64,000 nucleotides of DNA, from NCBI RefSeq assembly GCF_017603825.1, contig NZ_CP072014.1, positions 2,418,001 through 2,482,000 on the forward strand, given 5' to 3'. Positions 34,262-44,300 of the stretch are shown piece by piece. Every line of letters begins with the position of its first letter. The stretch's first letter is position 1. Below the pieces are notes generated by a model, which saw only the letters and a list, made by a program, of their open reading frames with translations, was not told the origin of the DNA and ran no database searches. Origin of the DNA: Arthrobacter crystallopoietes (GTDB lineage Bacteria > Actinomycetota > Actinomycetes > Actinomycetales > Micrococcaceae). The position numbers and the translations under genes are program-made.

Positions 34262-35518
34262 CTAGGCGCGGCCGTGCGAGGTGCGGGACTTACGTGACAC
34301 GGCGTCGAGGATCACGGCAAGGAGCAGCACCAGCCCGGTGATCATGTAACGGAACGAGGATTCAAGGTTGAGCAGCGTGAGGCCGCTGGAGATGGACTGG
34401 ATCACCAGGATGCCCAGGAGGGCGGAGAACGCGGAGCCGCGGCCGCCGAACAGGCTGGTTCCGCCGATCACCGCGGCGGCGATGGCGTTCAGGTTCACGT
34501 CGCCGGTGCCGCTGCTCTGCGCCGAAGCCGCCAGCCGGCCGGCAGCCAGCATGCCGCCGACGGCCGCGAACGTCGAACACAGGACGAAGATGGACACGTA
34601 GATGCGGTTGACGCTGATGCCGGCCCGCCGCGCCGCTTCCCGGTTCCCGCCGACGGCGTACACGGAGCGGCCCCACCGGGTCCGGGTGAAGGCGTAGTGC
34701 ATCACCAGCACCAGGGCGGCGAAGAAGACGAACATCCAGCCGACACCGCGGGCCTGGTTCAGATACCACACCGCGAAAAGCAGGATCACGGCCAGCAGGA
34801 CCGTCTGAATCACCACCAGCCGCATCGGCCGCCCGGACAAGCCTGCCTTGACCCGCTGGCGGGAAAGCGTGAGCTGGCTGAGGAAGAAGCCTGCCACGCC
34901 GAGCACCGCCAGCACGTACGACAGCCATCCCGGCACAAACGCCTGCTGGCCGAACCAGACCAGGAAGGAATCGAACGGCAGGTTGATGGTGCCCTCGACG
35001 CCGAGCACAAACAGCTGCAGGCCGAGGAAACCGAGGAGGCCAGCCAGCGTGATCACGAAGGACGGCACCCCGAACCTGGTGTACACCAGCGAATAGACCA
35101 GGCCGATGGCAGCGCCGGCGGCCATCGCCGTGAGGATCGCCAGCCCTATCGGCCAGTCCTGCTTGATGAAGGTGACGCCGACGATCGCCGCCGAGAGGCC
35201 GCTGACGGAGCCGACGGACAGGTCGATCTCGCCGACCAGCAGGACGCAGACGATGCCCAGTGCGATGACTCCGACGGCGGCGCTTTCCAGCAGCAGGTTG
35301 ACCAGGTTGGCACTGGAGAGGAAGAAGGGGTTGAGCATCTGAAAAATGCTCCAGATAACCAGCAGTCCGACGACAATGGGCAGCACGCCCAAGTCGCCGC
35401 CCCGGACCCGGTTGATCCCGACCTTGACGGCGCCCTTGAAGCCCTCCGTCCGGATCAGCCGTTCATCCTGCAGGTCGGTGGCTACCGGGACGACCGGGCT
35501 GGTTGGATTCGTTGTCAT
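34262..35518 (-). CDS. Sugar/polyol ABC transporter permease, XylH/RbsC type
   Basis: 418 residues, about 10-12 membrane helices. GEIDLSVGSVSGLSAAIVGV is the hallmark of the carbohydrate uptake-2 (CUT2) permeases, and SVYAVGGNREAARRAGISVNRI plus NLNAIAAAVIGGTSLFGGRGS are the usual cytoplasmic coupling and C-terminal motifs. Start overlaps the ATPase stop by four bases (ATGA). With the adjacent binding protein and ATPase it forms a complete CUT2 importer. Confidence 0.9.
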   Translation of the reverse strand: MTTNPTSPVVPVATDLQDERLIRTEGFKGAVKVGINRVRGGDLGVLPIVVGLLVIWSIFQMLNPFFLSSANLVNLLLESAAVGVIALGIVCVLLVGEIDLSVGSVSGLSAAIVGVTFIKQDWPIGLAILTAMAAGAAIGLVYSLVYTRFGVPSFVITLAGLLGFLGLQLFVLGVEGTINLPFDSFLVWFGQQAFVPGWLSYVLAVLGVAGFFLSQLTLSRQRVKAGLSGRPMRLVVIQTVLLAVILLFAVWYLNQARGVGWMFVFFAALVLVMHYAFTRTRWGRSVYAVGGNREAARRAGISVNRIYVSIFVLCSTFAAVGGMLAAGRLAASAQSSGTGDVNLNAIAAAVIGGTSLFGGRGSAFSALLGILVIQSISSGLTLLNLESSFRYMITGLVLLLAVILDAVSRKSRTSHGRA

Positions 35519-36471
35519 GGTGCGGCTCCTTCTTCCGGTGCTGACCTGGACCCCTGTTGCCCGGCGCTGCCGGGGGCTTGGCCGGGCGGCAGCGAACCTC
35601 CGCCTGGTCCGTCCAGCCGGTCAGCCCCGCCCACCGTTCCTTCCGTTCCTGCCGTCCCTTCCGCGCTTGCGGCGGCTGCGGCGCCGGTTTGAGCGGCGCG
35701 CTGGGTCACGACGTTGTCGGTGGCGCCGGTGATGGCAGCGATCAGTTCGTCGGTGGACACGTCCTTCATCCGGAACGTGCCGTTGTTCTTCCCCAGCCGC
35801 AGCACCGCAACACGGTCGGAGACCGCTTTAACGTCCTGCATGTTGTGGCTGATCATGATTACCGCGAGGCCGTTTTCGCGCAGCCGCTCCACCAGATTCA
35901 GGACCTCGGCTGTCTGCGCAACGCCGAGGGCAGCCGTGGGCTCGTCGAGGATGATGAGCTTGGGGCTGCCGAGCAGTGACCGGGCGATGGCGACGGTCTG
36001 CCGCTGGCCGCCGGACAGCGAAGCGACGGCGATACGGACCGAAGGGATCTTGGCCGACAGCTGGCGCAGCAGCTTCCAGGACTGGACTTCCATCTCCACT
36101 TCGTTCAGCCGCCACGGTCCCAGCTCCCGGCCAAGGAAGAGGTTGTCGACAACGGTGAGGTTGTCGCAGAGGGCGAGGTCCTGGAACACGGTGGCAATGC
36201 CCAGCTGAATGGAATCCACCGGCGTGTGGATGGTGACGTCCTTGCCGTCAAAGTTCACGGTTCCGGTGTCCTGCGGATGCACGCCCGCGAGAATCTTGAC
36301 CAGAGTCGACTTCCCGGCGCCGTTGTCACCGACCAGGGCGACGACTTCGCCGGCATGGACGTCCAGATCGATGTCGGTCAAGGCTGCGACAGCACCGAAG
36401 TGCTTGCTGACGCCCCGCATGGACAGCACCGGAGCGGTTGCCTCCGGCCGTTCCGCTGACACAGTGGACAC
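35515..36471 (-). CDS. Sugar/polyol ABC transporter ATPase, single-domain
   Basis: 318 residues. Walker A GDNGAGKST, Q-loop FQDLALCDN, signature LSGGQRQTV, Walker B LIILDEPTAALG and switch His in ISHNM. Only one ATPase domain is present, whereas many CUT2 ATPases (RbsA, XylG) have two; it must work as a homodimer. The last 60 residues are low-complexity (Ala, Gly, Ser, Thr, Pro rich) and replace the second domain. Coupled to the permease downstream. Confidence 0.9.
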   Translation of the reverse strand: MSTVSAERPEATAPVLSMRGVSKHFGAVAALTDIDLDVHAGEVVALVGDNGAGKSTLVKILAGVHPQDTGTVNFDGKDVTIHTPVDSIQLGIATVFQDLALCDNLTVVDNLFLGRELGPWRLNEVEMEVQSWKLLRQLSAKIPSVRIAVASLSGGQRQTVAIARSLLGSPKLIILDEPTAALGVAQTAEVLNLVERLRENGLAVIMISHNMQDVKAVSDRVAVLRLGKNNGTFRMKDVSTDELIAAITGATDNVVTQRAAQTGAAAAASAEGTAGTEGTVGGADRLDGPGGGSLPPGQAPGSAGQQGSRSAPEEGAAP

Positions 36472-36488
36472 TGCTTCCCCTTCCTGGG

Positions 36489-37577
36489 CTACTCAATGCC
36501 GAGCTCGTCGCAGCCCTTCTTATATTCGCCAGTGCAGACTTCCGACGCCTCGTAGATGCCGCCGTCGAAAATCACTTCCTTGACGTTCTCCTTGGTGACC
36601 ACCGTTGGCACGAACAACGCCGACGGGGTGTCGAAGAGTGTGGCGTCAGGTTCAGGCGTTTCGCCGTTCAGCAACTGGACCGCGACCTCGGCCGACTTCT
36701 CCGCGACGATCTTGATCGGCTTGGAGATGGTGTTGTACTGGTCGCCGCTAATGATCCGCTGGATCGCCGCTACCTCCGCGTCGTTGCCGGTGACCGGCGG
36801 GAACGGCGAGACGCCCGCGGCCTTGAGCGCCGCGATGGCGCCACCGGCGGTGCCATCATTGGCGGCCACGACGCCGGTGATCTCCTCGCCGAACTGGGTG
36901 ATCTGGCCGGCCACCCAGTCCTGGGCCTTGGACGGCTGCCACTCGGGTGTGTCATAAGAGGCCAGCACCGGATGCTCACTGGCATCGATGGCTTCCTTCG
37001 CGCCTTCCTTGATCAGCTGTGCGGCCCGGTCTGTCGGCGAGCCGTTAACCATCAGTACCCCGCCGGTCTCCTTGCCATCGGCGTCCAGCTTCTTGACCAG
37101 GTCCTCGGCGATGAGGGAACCGATCTTCTTATTGTCGAACGAAACGTAGAAGTCGGCGGGCGTATCCGGGACAGGCCGGTCGTACGTGATGACTTTGATG
37201 CCCTGGCCCTTCGCGGTGTTGACCAGCGAGGCGGCAGCGGTGCTGTCAACCGGGTCGAGGACCAGGACCTTGACGCCCTGGGTGATCATGGCGTTGGCCT
37301 GCTGCTGTTGCTTGTTCGCGTCTCCGTCCGCGTTTTGGTAGAGCACCTCGCAACCGCCGCAGAGTTCTTCTACCTTCGCCTTGAACAGCGGGCTGTCCTG
37401 CTGCTCATAGCGTGTGGAGGCCCGGTCCGGCATCAGGAAGGCGATTTTGCCCCCGGCCTCGCCGCCATTCCCCCCTCCGCCGCCTTCGCCGCCGCCACCG
37501 CCACCGCAGGCAGTCATGCCGGCTGCCAGAAACAGGGCAGTGGTGACGCCCAGGATTCCCCGTGTGTGCTTCTTCAT
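36489..37577 (-). CDS. Sugar/polyol ABC transporter binding lipoprotein, XylF-like
   Basis: 362 residues. Signal peptide with lipobox G-M-T-A-C followed by a long Gly-rich linker, then a type I periplasmic-binding fold: KIAFLMPDRASTRYEQQDSPLF, GVKVLVLDPVDSTAAASLVN, VITYDRPVPDTPADFYVSFDN and VVAANDGTAGGAIAALKA, all close in pattern to xylose-binding XylF. Four Cys (ELCGGCEV and the C-terminal VCTGEYKKGC) may form disulfides. The ligand in this operon is more likely a polyol or pentose than glucose, from the dehydrogenase and kinase. Confidence 0.9.
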   Translation of the reverse strand: MKKHTRGILGVTTALFLAAGMTACGGGGGGEGGGGGNGGEAGGKIAFLMPDRASTRYEQQDSPLFKAKVEELCGGCEVLYQNADGDANKQQQQANAMITQGVKVLVLDPVDSTAAASLVNTAKGQGIKVITYDRPVPDTPADFYVSFDNKKIGSLIAEDLVKKLDADGKETGGVLMVNGSPTDRAAQLIKEGAKEAIDASEHPVLASYDTPEWQPSKAQDWVAGQITQFGEEITGVVAANDGTAGGAIAALKAAGVSPFPPVTGNDAEVAAIQRIISGDQYNTISKPIKIVAEKSAEVAVQLLNGETPEPDATLFDTPSALFVPTVVTKENVKEVIFDGGIYEASEVCTGEYKKGCDELGIE

Positions 37578-37639
37578 CGGTGCTCCTCTGTACTGGTGGT
37601 GTGCCCCGTCGCGGCTGGTTGCGTTTTCGGGTCCCGCGG

Positions 37640-38650
37640 TCAGAGCCGCTGGGGGTAGATCATCGCCTTGAGCGATTCGGGTTCAGTGGACGTGTTGTCC
37701 AGTGCGGCTGCGGTTTGCGACAGCGAAAAGCTGTGCGTTACCAGCCCCTCCAAGTTGATACGGCCGGACGAAACCAAGGCAATGCCCAGCGGCCAGGTGT
37801 TCTTGTACCGGTTCACCATGGAGATGGTGATTTCTTTCCAATTGAGGATGGACAGAGGCAGCGGCACCTCTTCGGTCTTGGCGATGCCGATGACAGCTGC
37901 CCGGCCGGCCTCATGCAAGCGGCCAAGCGCGGAGGCAAGGACGCCATTGGCGCCCGAGCATTCCAGCAGAACGTCGAAGGTCCGCGAGGACGACGCGTCG
38001 CTTTTCTCCACCGTGAACCCATGGTCGGCGGCGACGCCGAGCCGGTAATCGGAAATGTCCGTCAACGTGACGCTGCCCGCGCCGAGGGCCCGCGCAGCTT
38101 CGGCGGCCAGCAGCCCAACCGGCCCGGCGCCGGTAATCAGCACGTCGTCGCCCGCCTGAAGATTCGACCGCTGGCAGCCCCACAGCCCCACGGACAGCGG
38201 CTCGATCAGCGCGCCGTCCTCGTAGCTCATCGAATCGGGGATCGGGAAGTAGCAGCGGGCGTCCATGGCCAGGTACTGCAGCAGTGCGCCGTCGTAAGGC
38301 GGGGTGGCCAGGAACTCCAGGTTGGGGCAGAGGTGGTAGCGTCCCGCCCGGCATTCTTCGCAGCTGCGGTCCGGCGTGCCCGGCTCGACGGCCACCCGGT
38401 CGCCAACACGAACATTGTCGACTCCTTCGCCGACGGCCACCACCTCGCCGGAAACCTCGTGGCCCAGGATGAACGGGCCATCGACGACAAACGGGCCGAT
38501 CTTTCCGTAACGGTAATAGGCGACGTCGGAGCCGCAGACCCCGACGGCTTCCACTCGGATTACGGCCTGACCGGGAGCAGGCTCCGGCGTCGGGCGTTCC
38601 TGAATCTCGATGCTGTTCAAGCCCGTCATCACGGCGGCGGCATTGCCCAT
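37640..38650 (-). CDS. Zinc-dependent polyol dehydrogenase (MDR family)
   Basis: 336 residues, medium-chain dehydrogenase of the sorbitol/xylitol/butanediol dehydrogenase group. Catalytic zinc ligands in VCGSDVAYY, GHEVSGEVVAVG; structural zinc Cys in RSCEECRAGRYHLC; Rossmann motif ITGAGPVGLLAAEAARALG. First gene of the five-gene operon (dehydrogenase, binding protein, ATPase, permease, kinase). Likely oxidises an imported pentitol or hexitol to the ketose used by the kinase. Substrate among xylitol, arabitol and sorbitol cannot be fixed from sequence. Confidence 0.85.
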   Translation of the reverse strand: MGNAAAVMTGLNSIEIQERPTPEPAPGQAVIRVEAVGVCGSDVAYYRYGKIGPFVVDGPFILGHEVSGEVVAVGEGVDNVRVGDRVAVEPGTPDRSCEECRAGRYHLCPNLEFLATPPYDGALLQYLAMDARCYFPIPDSMSYEDGALIEPLSVGLWGCQRSNLQAGDDVLITGAGPVGLLAAEAARALGAGSVTLTDISDYRLGVAADHGFTVEKSDASSSRTFDVLLECSGANGVLASALGRLHEAGRAAVIGIAKTEEVPLPLSILNWKEITISMVNRYKNTWPLGIALVSSGRINLEGLVTHSFSLSQTAAALDNTSTEPESLKAMIYPQRL

Positions 38651-39077
38651 CTACGACTCCTTTGAAGCAGTCACTGGGTGAAACGGTTCCGCATGCTTGT
38701 GTGATTCAATGCACATGCACAGGCATATGCTAACCCCGGCAGAGGCGCTACGGCTATGAAATCGCAGGTGGGAGTTTCGCTGGGAATAGCGGCGCCGACG
38801 AGCCTCTGCTCTCCTGCACACGGTGAGGGTCGTGCTCAACGATGAAGAGACGGTACCGGAGGCAACAGCCGGACACAGCGGTCCCGAAAACTAGGGGTGC
38901 AGATGACTCGTCCGGGGCTTACCGGTCTGGTGAATGGATTGGACACTAGGTATATCCGTCCCAACAGCGACGATTTCCCCCGAAGGGACGGCCGGTCGAG
39001 CCGGAGCCTACGTTTCCCAACCCGCAGGCTCCGGCTCGACACCTGCTATTACGGGAAGGCAGCTGACAGGATGTTGC
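38651..39077. promoter_or_regulatory. Divergent control region of the polyol operon
   Basis: About 427 bases between the polyol operon and a small forward gene. At 38690-38740 lies a cluster of related words (GCATGC, ATGCACATGCAC, GGCATATGC), which looks like an operator region for a sugar-responsive regulator such as a LacI, DeoR or SorC type protein. No regulator gene is adjacent, so which protein binds is unknown. The region also holds the hairpin at 38995-39040. Confidence 0.45.
38995..39040 (+). terminator. 15-bp perfect hairpin in the leader of a small gene
   Basis: Arms 38995-39009 and 39026-39040 (GTCGAGCCGGAGCCT and its complement) with a 16-base loop, ending 37 bases before the next start codon. 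Because it lies upstream of a gene it may act as an attenuator, or may end a short upstream transcript. No T-run follows. Confidence 0.5.
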
Positions 39078-39299
39078 ATGATTGAGATGCCGCCCCCTCC
39101 GGAACCGCCCAAACTGGAGCCGGAGAAGATCCGGGCGCTGATCTCCTATGCCGACGACATGGCCGTCTACATGCAGTCCGAAATTGAACTGGCATATGAG
39201 TTCGGCAAATCGACTCCGGAGAACGATCTGACAGAACTTGTTGAGGGCTGGAAGTTCACAGCACAAGGTCTCCGGGACAGCTACGACGGCCAGTACTGA
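39078..39299 (+). CDS. Small protein of unknown function
   Basis: 73 residues, acidic and mostly helical after a Pro/Glu-rich start (PPPPEPPKLEP). No domain, signal or Cys motif. The ATG at 39078 has AGGA about eight bases upstream, and the reading frame has the codon bias of the neighbours from here on. It is open further upstream, but that part crosses the hairpin and has no ribosome binding site. Confidence 0.6.
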   Translation: MIEMPPPPEPPKLEPEKIRALISYADDMAVYMQSEIELAYEFGKSTPENDLTELVEGWKFTAQGLRDSYDGQY

Positions 39300-39314
39300 T
39301 CCGAAGCCCGTTCA

Positions 39315-39617
39315 TCATGTTCCGGGGGCGTGACCTCTTGGACGTCGGTGGAACTTGGGCCGTATAGTCCGCCGGGATGGCCGCACCCGCGTTGGCGCGC
39401 TGGCTCTGCCGCCGGCACCCGACGGCGGCAGGGGGAGTGGCAGCCCTACCCCTTCCGGGAGCATTTTCGCCCTGGCCCGGTGGGAAGCCGCCATGCTGGA
39501 AGCGGACCGATGGCGCCTCGCAACGGGTTTGTCTTCCCTCAAATTGGGGCCGAGCATCACCACCACAAAAGGGGTGAAGGCGAGTACGAGGACGATGACG
39601 TAAAGGGTAATTTCCAT
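39315..39617 (-). CDS. Small single-span membrane protein
   Basis: 100 residues. A strong AGGAG lies six bases before the ATG. The first 22 residues form one hydrophobic helix (ITLYVIVLVLAFTPFVVVML), followed by a basic, Pro- and Ser-rich tail without predicted structure. The tail composition is poor, so the real protein may end earlier or the frame may be only partly used. No family recognised. It converges on the preceding small gene. Confidence 0.5.
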   Translation of the reverse strand: MEITLYVIVLVLAFTPFVVVMLGPNLREDKPVARRHRSASSMAASHRARAKMLPEGVGLPLPLPPSGAGGRASAPTRVRPSRRTIRPKFHRRPRGHAPGT

Positions 39618-39988
39618 GTCGAGCTCCTGCCCTTAGCATCAGGATAAGCGCCAAAAAACCGCTACACAATGGCTAATTTTCAGGCAGGAGAACCCACCGG
39701 TTCTCCCCGCCGACGGGCGCTTTGTCCGTGGGCAGACGGGCTTCGGAGCGTTCCCGAAGAGCTTGTCTGGGCTTGGCCCGAAAAGGCGAAATGGCCTGAA
39801 GTCAGGCCTCCCCAAGCCAACTCACTTCAAGCCATTCCATAGTGCCGCTGTTTCCCGGTGTTGCCACCCGGCCTGATGACTGGCCGCCCCCAACGGAGGA
39901 CGCTGTCACTGGAATCAGTGTGTACCTGTCATAGCCGATTGACCAGTGTTAGGGGACCCTAGTCCTCAATACTGGGGATGCCCCGGCT
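39618..39988. terminator. Gap with nested inverted repeats
   Basis: About 370 bases without a gene. At 39790-39836 there is a 13-base inverted repeat with one mismatch (39790-39802 and 39824-39836), and within its left part the palindrome GGCCTGA-AG-TCAGGCC at 39793-39808. Two alternative stems can therefore form. It lies some 150-200 bases beyond the stop of the reverse-strand pair to the right and may be the terminator of that unit. Confidence 0.45.
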
Positions 39989-40435
39989 TCAGTCCCTCCC
40001 ATAGAGCACATCGACGATCCGCACCATGATCGATGCGATGTCGGCCGGGCTCACGGCTCCAGGGGCGGCCGCCGTGATGCCTCGGTTGATCTCGTGTGAC
40101 AGGGCCTCTTCCGAGGAGATGCCGGGCGGCAGCCGCATCAGCCACACGAAGCCGGGAGGCGGTGCTGGTACGCCGGCGTCCCGGAGATAGTCCTCCACAC
40201 TCTCGTCAATGGTCCGCCTGTCTTGCACCGTGAACGGTGCCATCCGGGTTTCGGTGACGCCGCCGGTTTCAATCGTGACCCGTACTTCCCGCCCGGTGTC
40301 ATCGGCAGGCAGCTTACAGACGTTTTCGGTGCCGGCTGCCCAGGCGGCGAGCATGCCCCAGCCGGTTTCGGGTACCTCCGCCCATTCGCCGCTGCGGGCG
40401 CCGTCGGGAACCTCGTCCCAGTTTGTTGGACTCAT
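39989..40435 (-). CDS. Unknown protein
   Basis: 148 residues, soluble, acidic, no signal peptide. N-terminal SPTNWDEVPDGARSGEWAEVPETGWGMLAAWAAGT, then a run of strands (GREVRVTIETGGVTETRMAPFTVQDRR) and a helical C-terminal third. Two Trp-rich repeats near the N-terminus are the only notable feature. I do not recognise a family with confidence. Second gene of a two-gene reverse unit, 32 bases after the preceding one. Confidence 0.65.
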   Translation of the reverse strand: MSPTNWDEVPDGARSGEWAEVPETGWGMLAAWAAGTENVCKLPADDTGREVRVTIETGGVTETRMAPFTVQDRRTIDESVEDYLRDAGVPAPPPGFVWLMRLPPGISSEEALSHEINRGITAAAPGAVSPADIASIMVRIVDVLYGRD

Positions 40436-40467
40436 CGCGGAAACCGGAGCCCTTCAGCTGGCTGGAG

Positions 40468-40878
40468 CTACCGGCTGACAGGAGCCGGGTCAGCGAAGGC
40501 GTCCGGCTGATCGGCCAGCTTCTTGTTGAACGCCCGGCCCAGGAGGTCGCTGCCTTGCTCGCCGAAGAAAAGGTCGTCCGCGCGCTCCTCCAGCTCGCTT
40601 TGCGCGTCCAGGCTATCAGGGTCATCGACGTCGATGTCTGCTGCCTCAGCGGCGATCGACACGATGCCGTCGGCGAGGGCATCGAGCCCGAACCAGCGGT
40701 AGCCCGCTACGGCGTTGGCGAGCTCATCCTCATCGAGAACCTGGATCCCATGCAGCAGGCCACCGTTCTGGGCGACGTTGTCCAGCATCAGCAAGTCATA
40801 TAGTGCCCGGTCACCTTCGGCCCGCGGACCCTCATAGTCGTAGTCCAGCGCCCGGTTCCATACATCTTTTTCGCGCAT
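40468..40878 (-). CDS. DUF4375/DMP19-like protein
   Basis: About 136 residues, strongly acidic, all-helical pattern. The stretch LYDLLMLDNVAQNGGLLHGIQVLDEDELANAVAGYRWFGLDALADGIVSIAAEA follows the pattern of the DMP19/DUF4375 domain (an N-G-G turn, then two amphipathic helices with a A-Y-R-x-x-G segment). DMP19 mimics DNA or nucleic-acid surfaces in Neisseria; function in actinobacteria is unknown. ATG 40878 with AAGGGGAT eight bases upstream preferred over a longer frame. Confidence 0.6.
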   Translation of the reverse strand: MREKDVWNRALDYDYEGPRAEGDRALYDLLMLDNVAQNGGLLHGIQVLDEDELANAVAGYRWFGLDALADGIVSIAAEAADIDVDDPDSLDAQSELEERADDLFFGEQGSDLLGRAFNKKLADQPDAFADPAPVSR

Positions 40879-41371
40879 AATCCGGAATCCCCTTAGCATT
40901 CGTAGCTACGGCCGGGCGCCGGCGGAAGCGGCCCCACGACCGAGCATAACGGTAGTCCCGCCGGAGGTGGAGAGCCCGACGCCAAGAAATTCGAACTGCT
41001 GAGCCGGATCAGGTCACCGGCGCGGGCTGACCTCCGAATTTTGAGTAAATCCTGAGGTGGCGCAGGCGCTGTCCTTGAGGTCTTGGCCAAATACTGTCTG
41101 ACAGCGCATTCCTACAGAGGCACAGTCCTGACGCCCCTTGCCTGGACCATTCGCAGCTGTCTCCGCAGAAATGCGCTGAAACGGGATGCGGGCAGCGCTG
41201 GGAAAGAGCCTGCCCGCATTCCGGCAAAACTCAGGCTGTTGATTCCCTGTCCAGGCTCTCGGCTCTGAACGTCAGTCGTTGGCGGTAAACTCTTACCCGT
41301 GACCCCGGAGTTCTGCTGAACTTCGGGTACTTGTGTTGTGCCCTGCCGGGGAAGAGTAAGGATGAAAGACC
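40879..41371 (+). promoter_or_regulatory. Leader region of mfd, with a hairpin
   Basis: About 490 bases without a gene. It contains a 10-bp perfect hairpin at 41186-41195 / 41210-41219 (ATGCGGGCAG with CTGCCCGCAT, 14-base loop), followed by the mfd leader. A ribosome binding site GGAAGAGTAAGGA lies before the mfd start. The hairpin could end transcription coming from the left or sit in a long mfd leader. No tRNA-like fold was found. Confidence 0.45.
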
Positions 41372-44300
41372 ATGAGCCTGAACGGACTGCGGACTGCCCT
41401 CGCTGAAGACAAGTCCTTCGAGCGGGTACGGCTCTACGCGTCCCGGCCGGCGGGGGAGCGCAGCGAGGATCTGCAGATCGGCGCGCCTCCCGGCCTGCGT
41501 GCCGCGCTGCTGGCGGAGATGGTCGAGGGGCAGGAATCCGGCGTCGTTCTCGCGGTCACCGCCACCGGGCGCGAGACCGAGGATCTGGCCACGGCGCTGC
41601 GCTGCTACCTGCCGGCTGAGTCCATCGAGGAGTTCCCCAGCTGGGAGACGCTCCCGCACGAGCGGCTTTCCCCGCGCTCGGACACGGTGGGCCGGCGCCT
41701 GTCCGTGCTGCGCCGGCTCAAGTACGACGACGCCGCCAGCCCGCTCCGTGTGGTCATCGCACCGGTTCGCGCGGTGCTGCAGCCGCTGGTCAAGGGCCTG
41801 GGCGAGCTGAAGCCCGTGTCTCTCAAGGTGGGGGACGAAGTGTCCTTCGAATCCGTGGTCCGGCAGCTGGCCGATGCTGCCTACGCGCGCGTGGACATGG
41901 TCACGCACCGCGGCGAGTTCGCGGTGCGAGGCGGCATCCTCGATGTCTTCCCGCCCACCGAGGACCATCCGGTGCGCATCGATTTCTTCGGCGACGAGGT
42001 GGACCAGATGCGCTGGTTCGCGGTGGCGGACCAGCGCAGCCTCTCGGGCGAGAACGTCAAGCACCCTAGCGCGCTGTACGCCCCGCCGTGCCGCGAGCTG
42101 CTGATCACCCCGGATGTGATGAGCCGGGCGGCGAAGCTGAAGTCCCAGATGCCGGCCGCGGCAGACATGCTGGAGAAGATTGCCGGCGGCATTGCGGTTG
42201 AGGGCATGGAGTCGCTGGCCCCGGTGCTGGTGGACGCCATGGTCCCGTTCCTCGGCGAGCTGCCGGAAGGTTCCCTCGCCGTCGTGATTGAGCCGGAAAA
42301 GGTGCGCGCCCGCGCCCACGACCTGGAAGCGACCAACGCGGAGTTCCTCGCCGCGGCGTGGGCCACCGCGTCCGACGGCGGCGACGCGCCGTTGGACCTG
42401 GCGCTGCAGGGGGACCTGGACGAGGCGAGCTTCCGCTCCTTGGCGGACACCCGCACCACCGCGCTGGACCGCAAGGTCTCCTGGTGGTCCATCACCTCCT
42501 TCAACCCGGACGATGAAACCGTGCTGGACGTGGACTCGCTGACCGTCAGCGCGCGCGAACCCCGCGGCTACCAGGGCGACGTGGCGGAAATGATGGAGTT
42601 CATCGGCGGCCGCGTCCGCGACCAGTGGCGCGTCGTCGTCGCAACCGAAGGTCCCGGCCCCGCGCAGCGCCTCGCCGAACTCTTCCACGACAATGACATC
42701 CCCGCCACCCGCGTCGACTCCCTCGAGGACGGCCCGACTCCGGGCATCATCGAAATTACGACGGCGAGTGCGGGCAAGGGATTCGTCTTCGATGGGTTGA
42801 AACTCGGCCTGCTCACCGAGGCGGACCTGCTGGGCCGGACTTCCGCCGCCGGCACCCGCGACATGCGCAAGATGCCCTCGAAGCGCCGCAACGCCGTCGA
42901 TCCTCTGCAGCTGACCGCGGGTGACTTTGTGGTGCACGAGCAGCACGGCGTGGGCAAGTTCGTGGAGCTGCTGCAGCGCTCCTCAGGGGCCGGACCGACC
43001 AAGACGATGCGCGAATACCTGGTGCTGGAGTACGCGCCGTCCAAGCGCGGGGCGCCGGGAGACCGGCTGTTTGTGCCCACGGACCAGCTGGACCAGGTCA
43101 CCCGGTACGTCGGTGGAGACGCCCCCGCGCTGTCCAAGATGGGCGGCTCGGACTGGGCGAACACCAAGAATAAAGCGCGCAAGGCGGTCAAGGAGATCGC
43201 CGGCGAGCTCATCCGGCTGTACTCGGCGCGGATGGCCTCGCGCGGGCACGCCTTCGCCCCGGACACCCCGTGGCAGCGCGAGCTGGAGGAGGCGTTCCCA
43301 TACATCGAGACGCCGGACCAGCTGACCACCATCAACGAGGTCAAGAAGGACATGGAGCGCGAGATTCCCATGGACCGCCTGGTCTCCGGCGACGTGGGCT
43401 ACGGCAAGACCGAGATCGCCGTGCGCGCCGCATTCAAGGCGGTCCAGGACGGCAAGCAGGTGGCGCTGCTGGTGCCCACCACCCTGCTCTCGCAGCAGCA
43501 CTACGAGACCTTCTCCGAGCGGTTCAGCGGCTTCCCCATCCGGGTCAAGGCGCTCTCCCGCTTCCAGACCGCCAAGGAATCCAAGGAGACCATCGAGGGC
43601 GTGAAGAACGGCGCCGTGGACGTGGTCATCGGCACGCACCGGCTGCTCTCCAAAGAAGTGGACTTCAAGGATCTCGGCCTGGTCATCGTGGACGAGGAGC
43701 AGCGCTTCGGCGTGGAGCACAAGGAGGCGCTGAAAAAGATGCGCACCAATGTGGACGTCCTAGCCATGAGTGCGACGCCGATTCCGCGTACCTTGGAGAT
43801 GTCGCTGACCGGGATCCGCGAGACTTCTACCTTGGCCACGCCGCCGGAAGAGCGGCACCCGGTCCTGACGTACGTGGGCCCGTACACGGACAAGCAGGCC
43901 TCCGCGGCGATCCGGCGCGAGCTAATGCGCGAGGGCCAGGTGTTCTTCGTGCACAACCGCGTCTCCTCGATCGACGCGACGGCCGCGCACATCCGCGAGC
44001 TGGTCCCCGAGGCCCGGGTGGAAGTGGCGCACGGACGGATGAGCGAATCCAAGCTCGAGCAGATCATCGTGGACTTCTGGGAGAAGCGCTTCGACGTGCT
44101 GGTCTGCACCACCATCATCGAAACCGGCCTGGACATCTCCAACGCCAACACCTTGATCGTGGACCGGGCGGACAACTACGGCCTGTCCCAGCTGCACCAG
44201 CTGCGCGGCCGCGTTGGCCGTGGCCGCGAGCGGGCCTACGCCTACTTCCTCTACCCGGCGGAGAAGCCGCTGGGCGAGGTGGCACTGGAACGGCTCAAGG

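Noticed and set aside
34697-37658. Two long + strand open frames opposite the polyol ABC genes
   Set aside because: Low-complexity Asp/Gln/Arg text with no motifs; the reverse-strand ABC genes carry all expected motifs and operon overlaps.
40900-41371. Possible tRNA or small RNA before mfd because of the hairpin
   Set aside because: No cloverleaf, no TTC-type loop and no 3' CCA could be placed; only a simple 10-bp stem is present.
41231-42946. 571-codon open frame on the - strand opposite mfd
   Set aside because: Rich in Arg, His and Gln with no recognisable domain; mfd on the other strand is complete and unmistakable.
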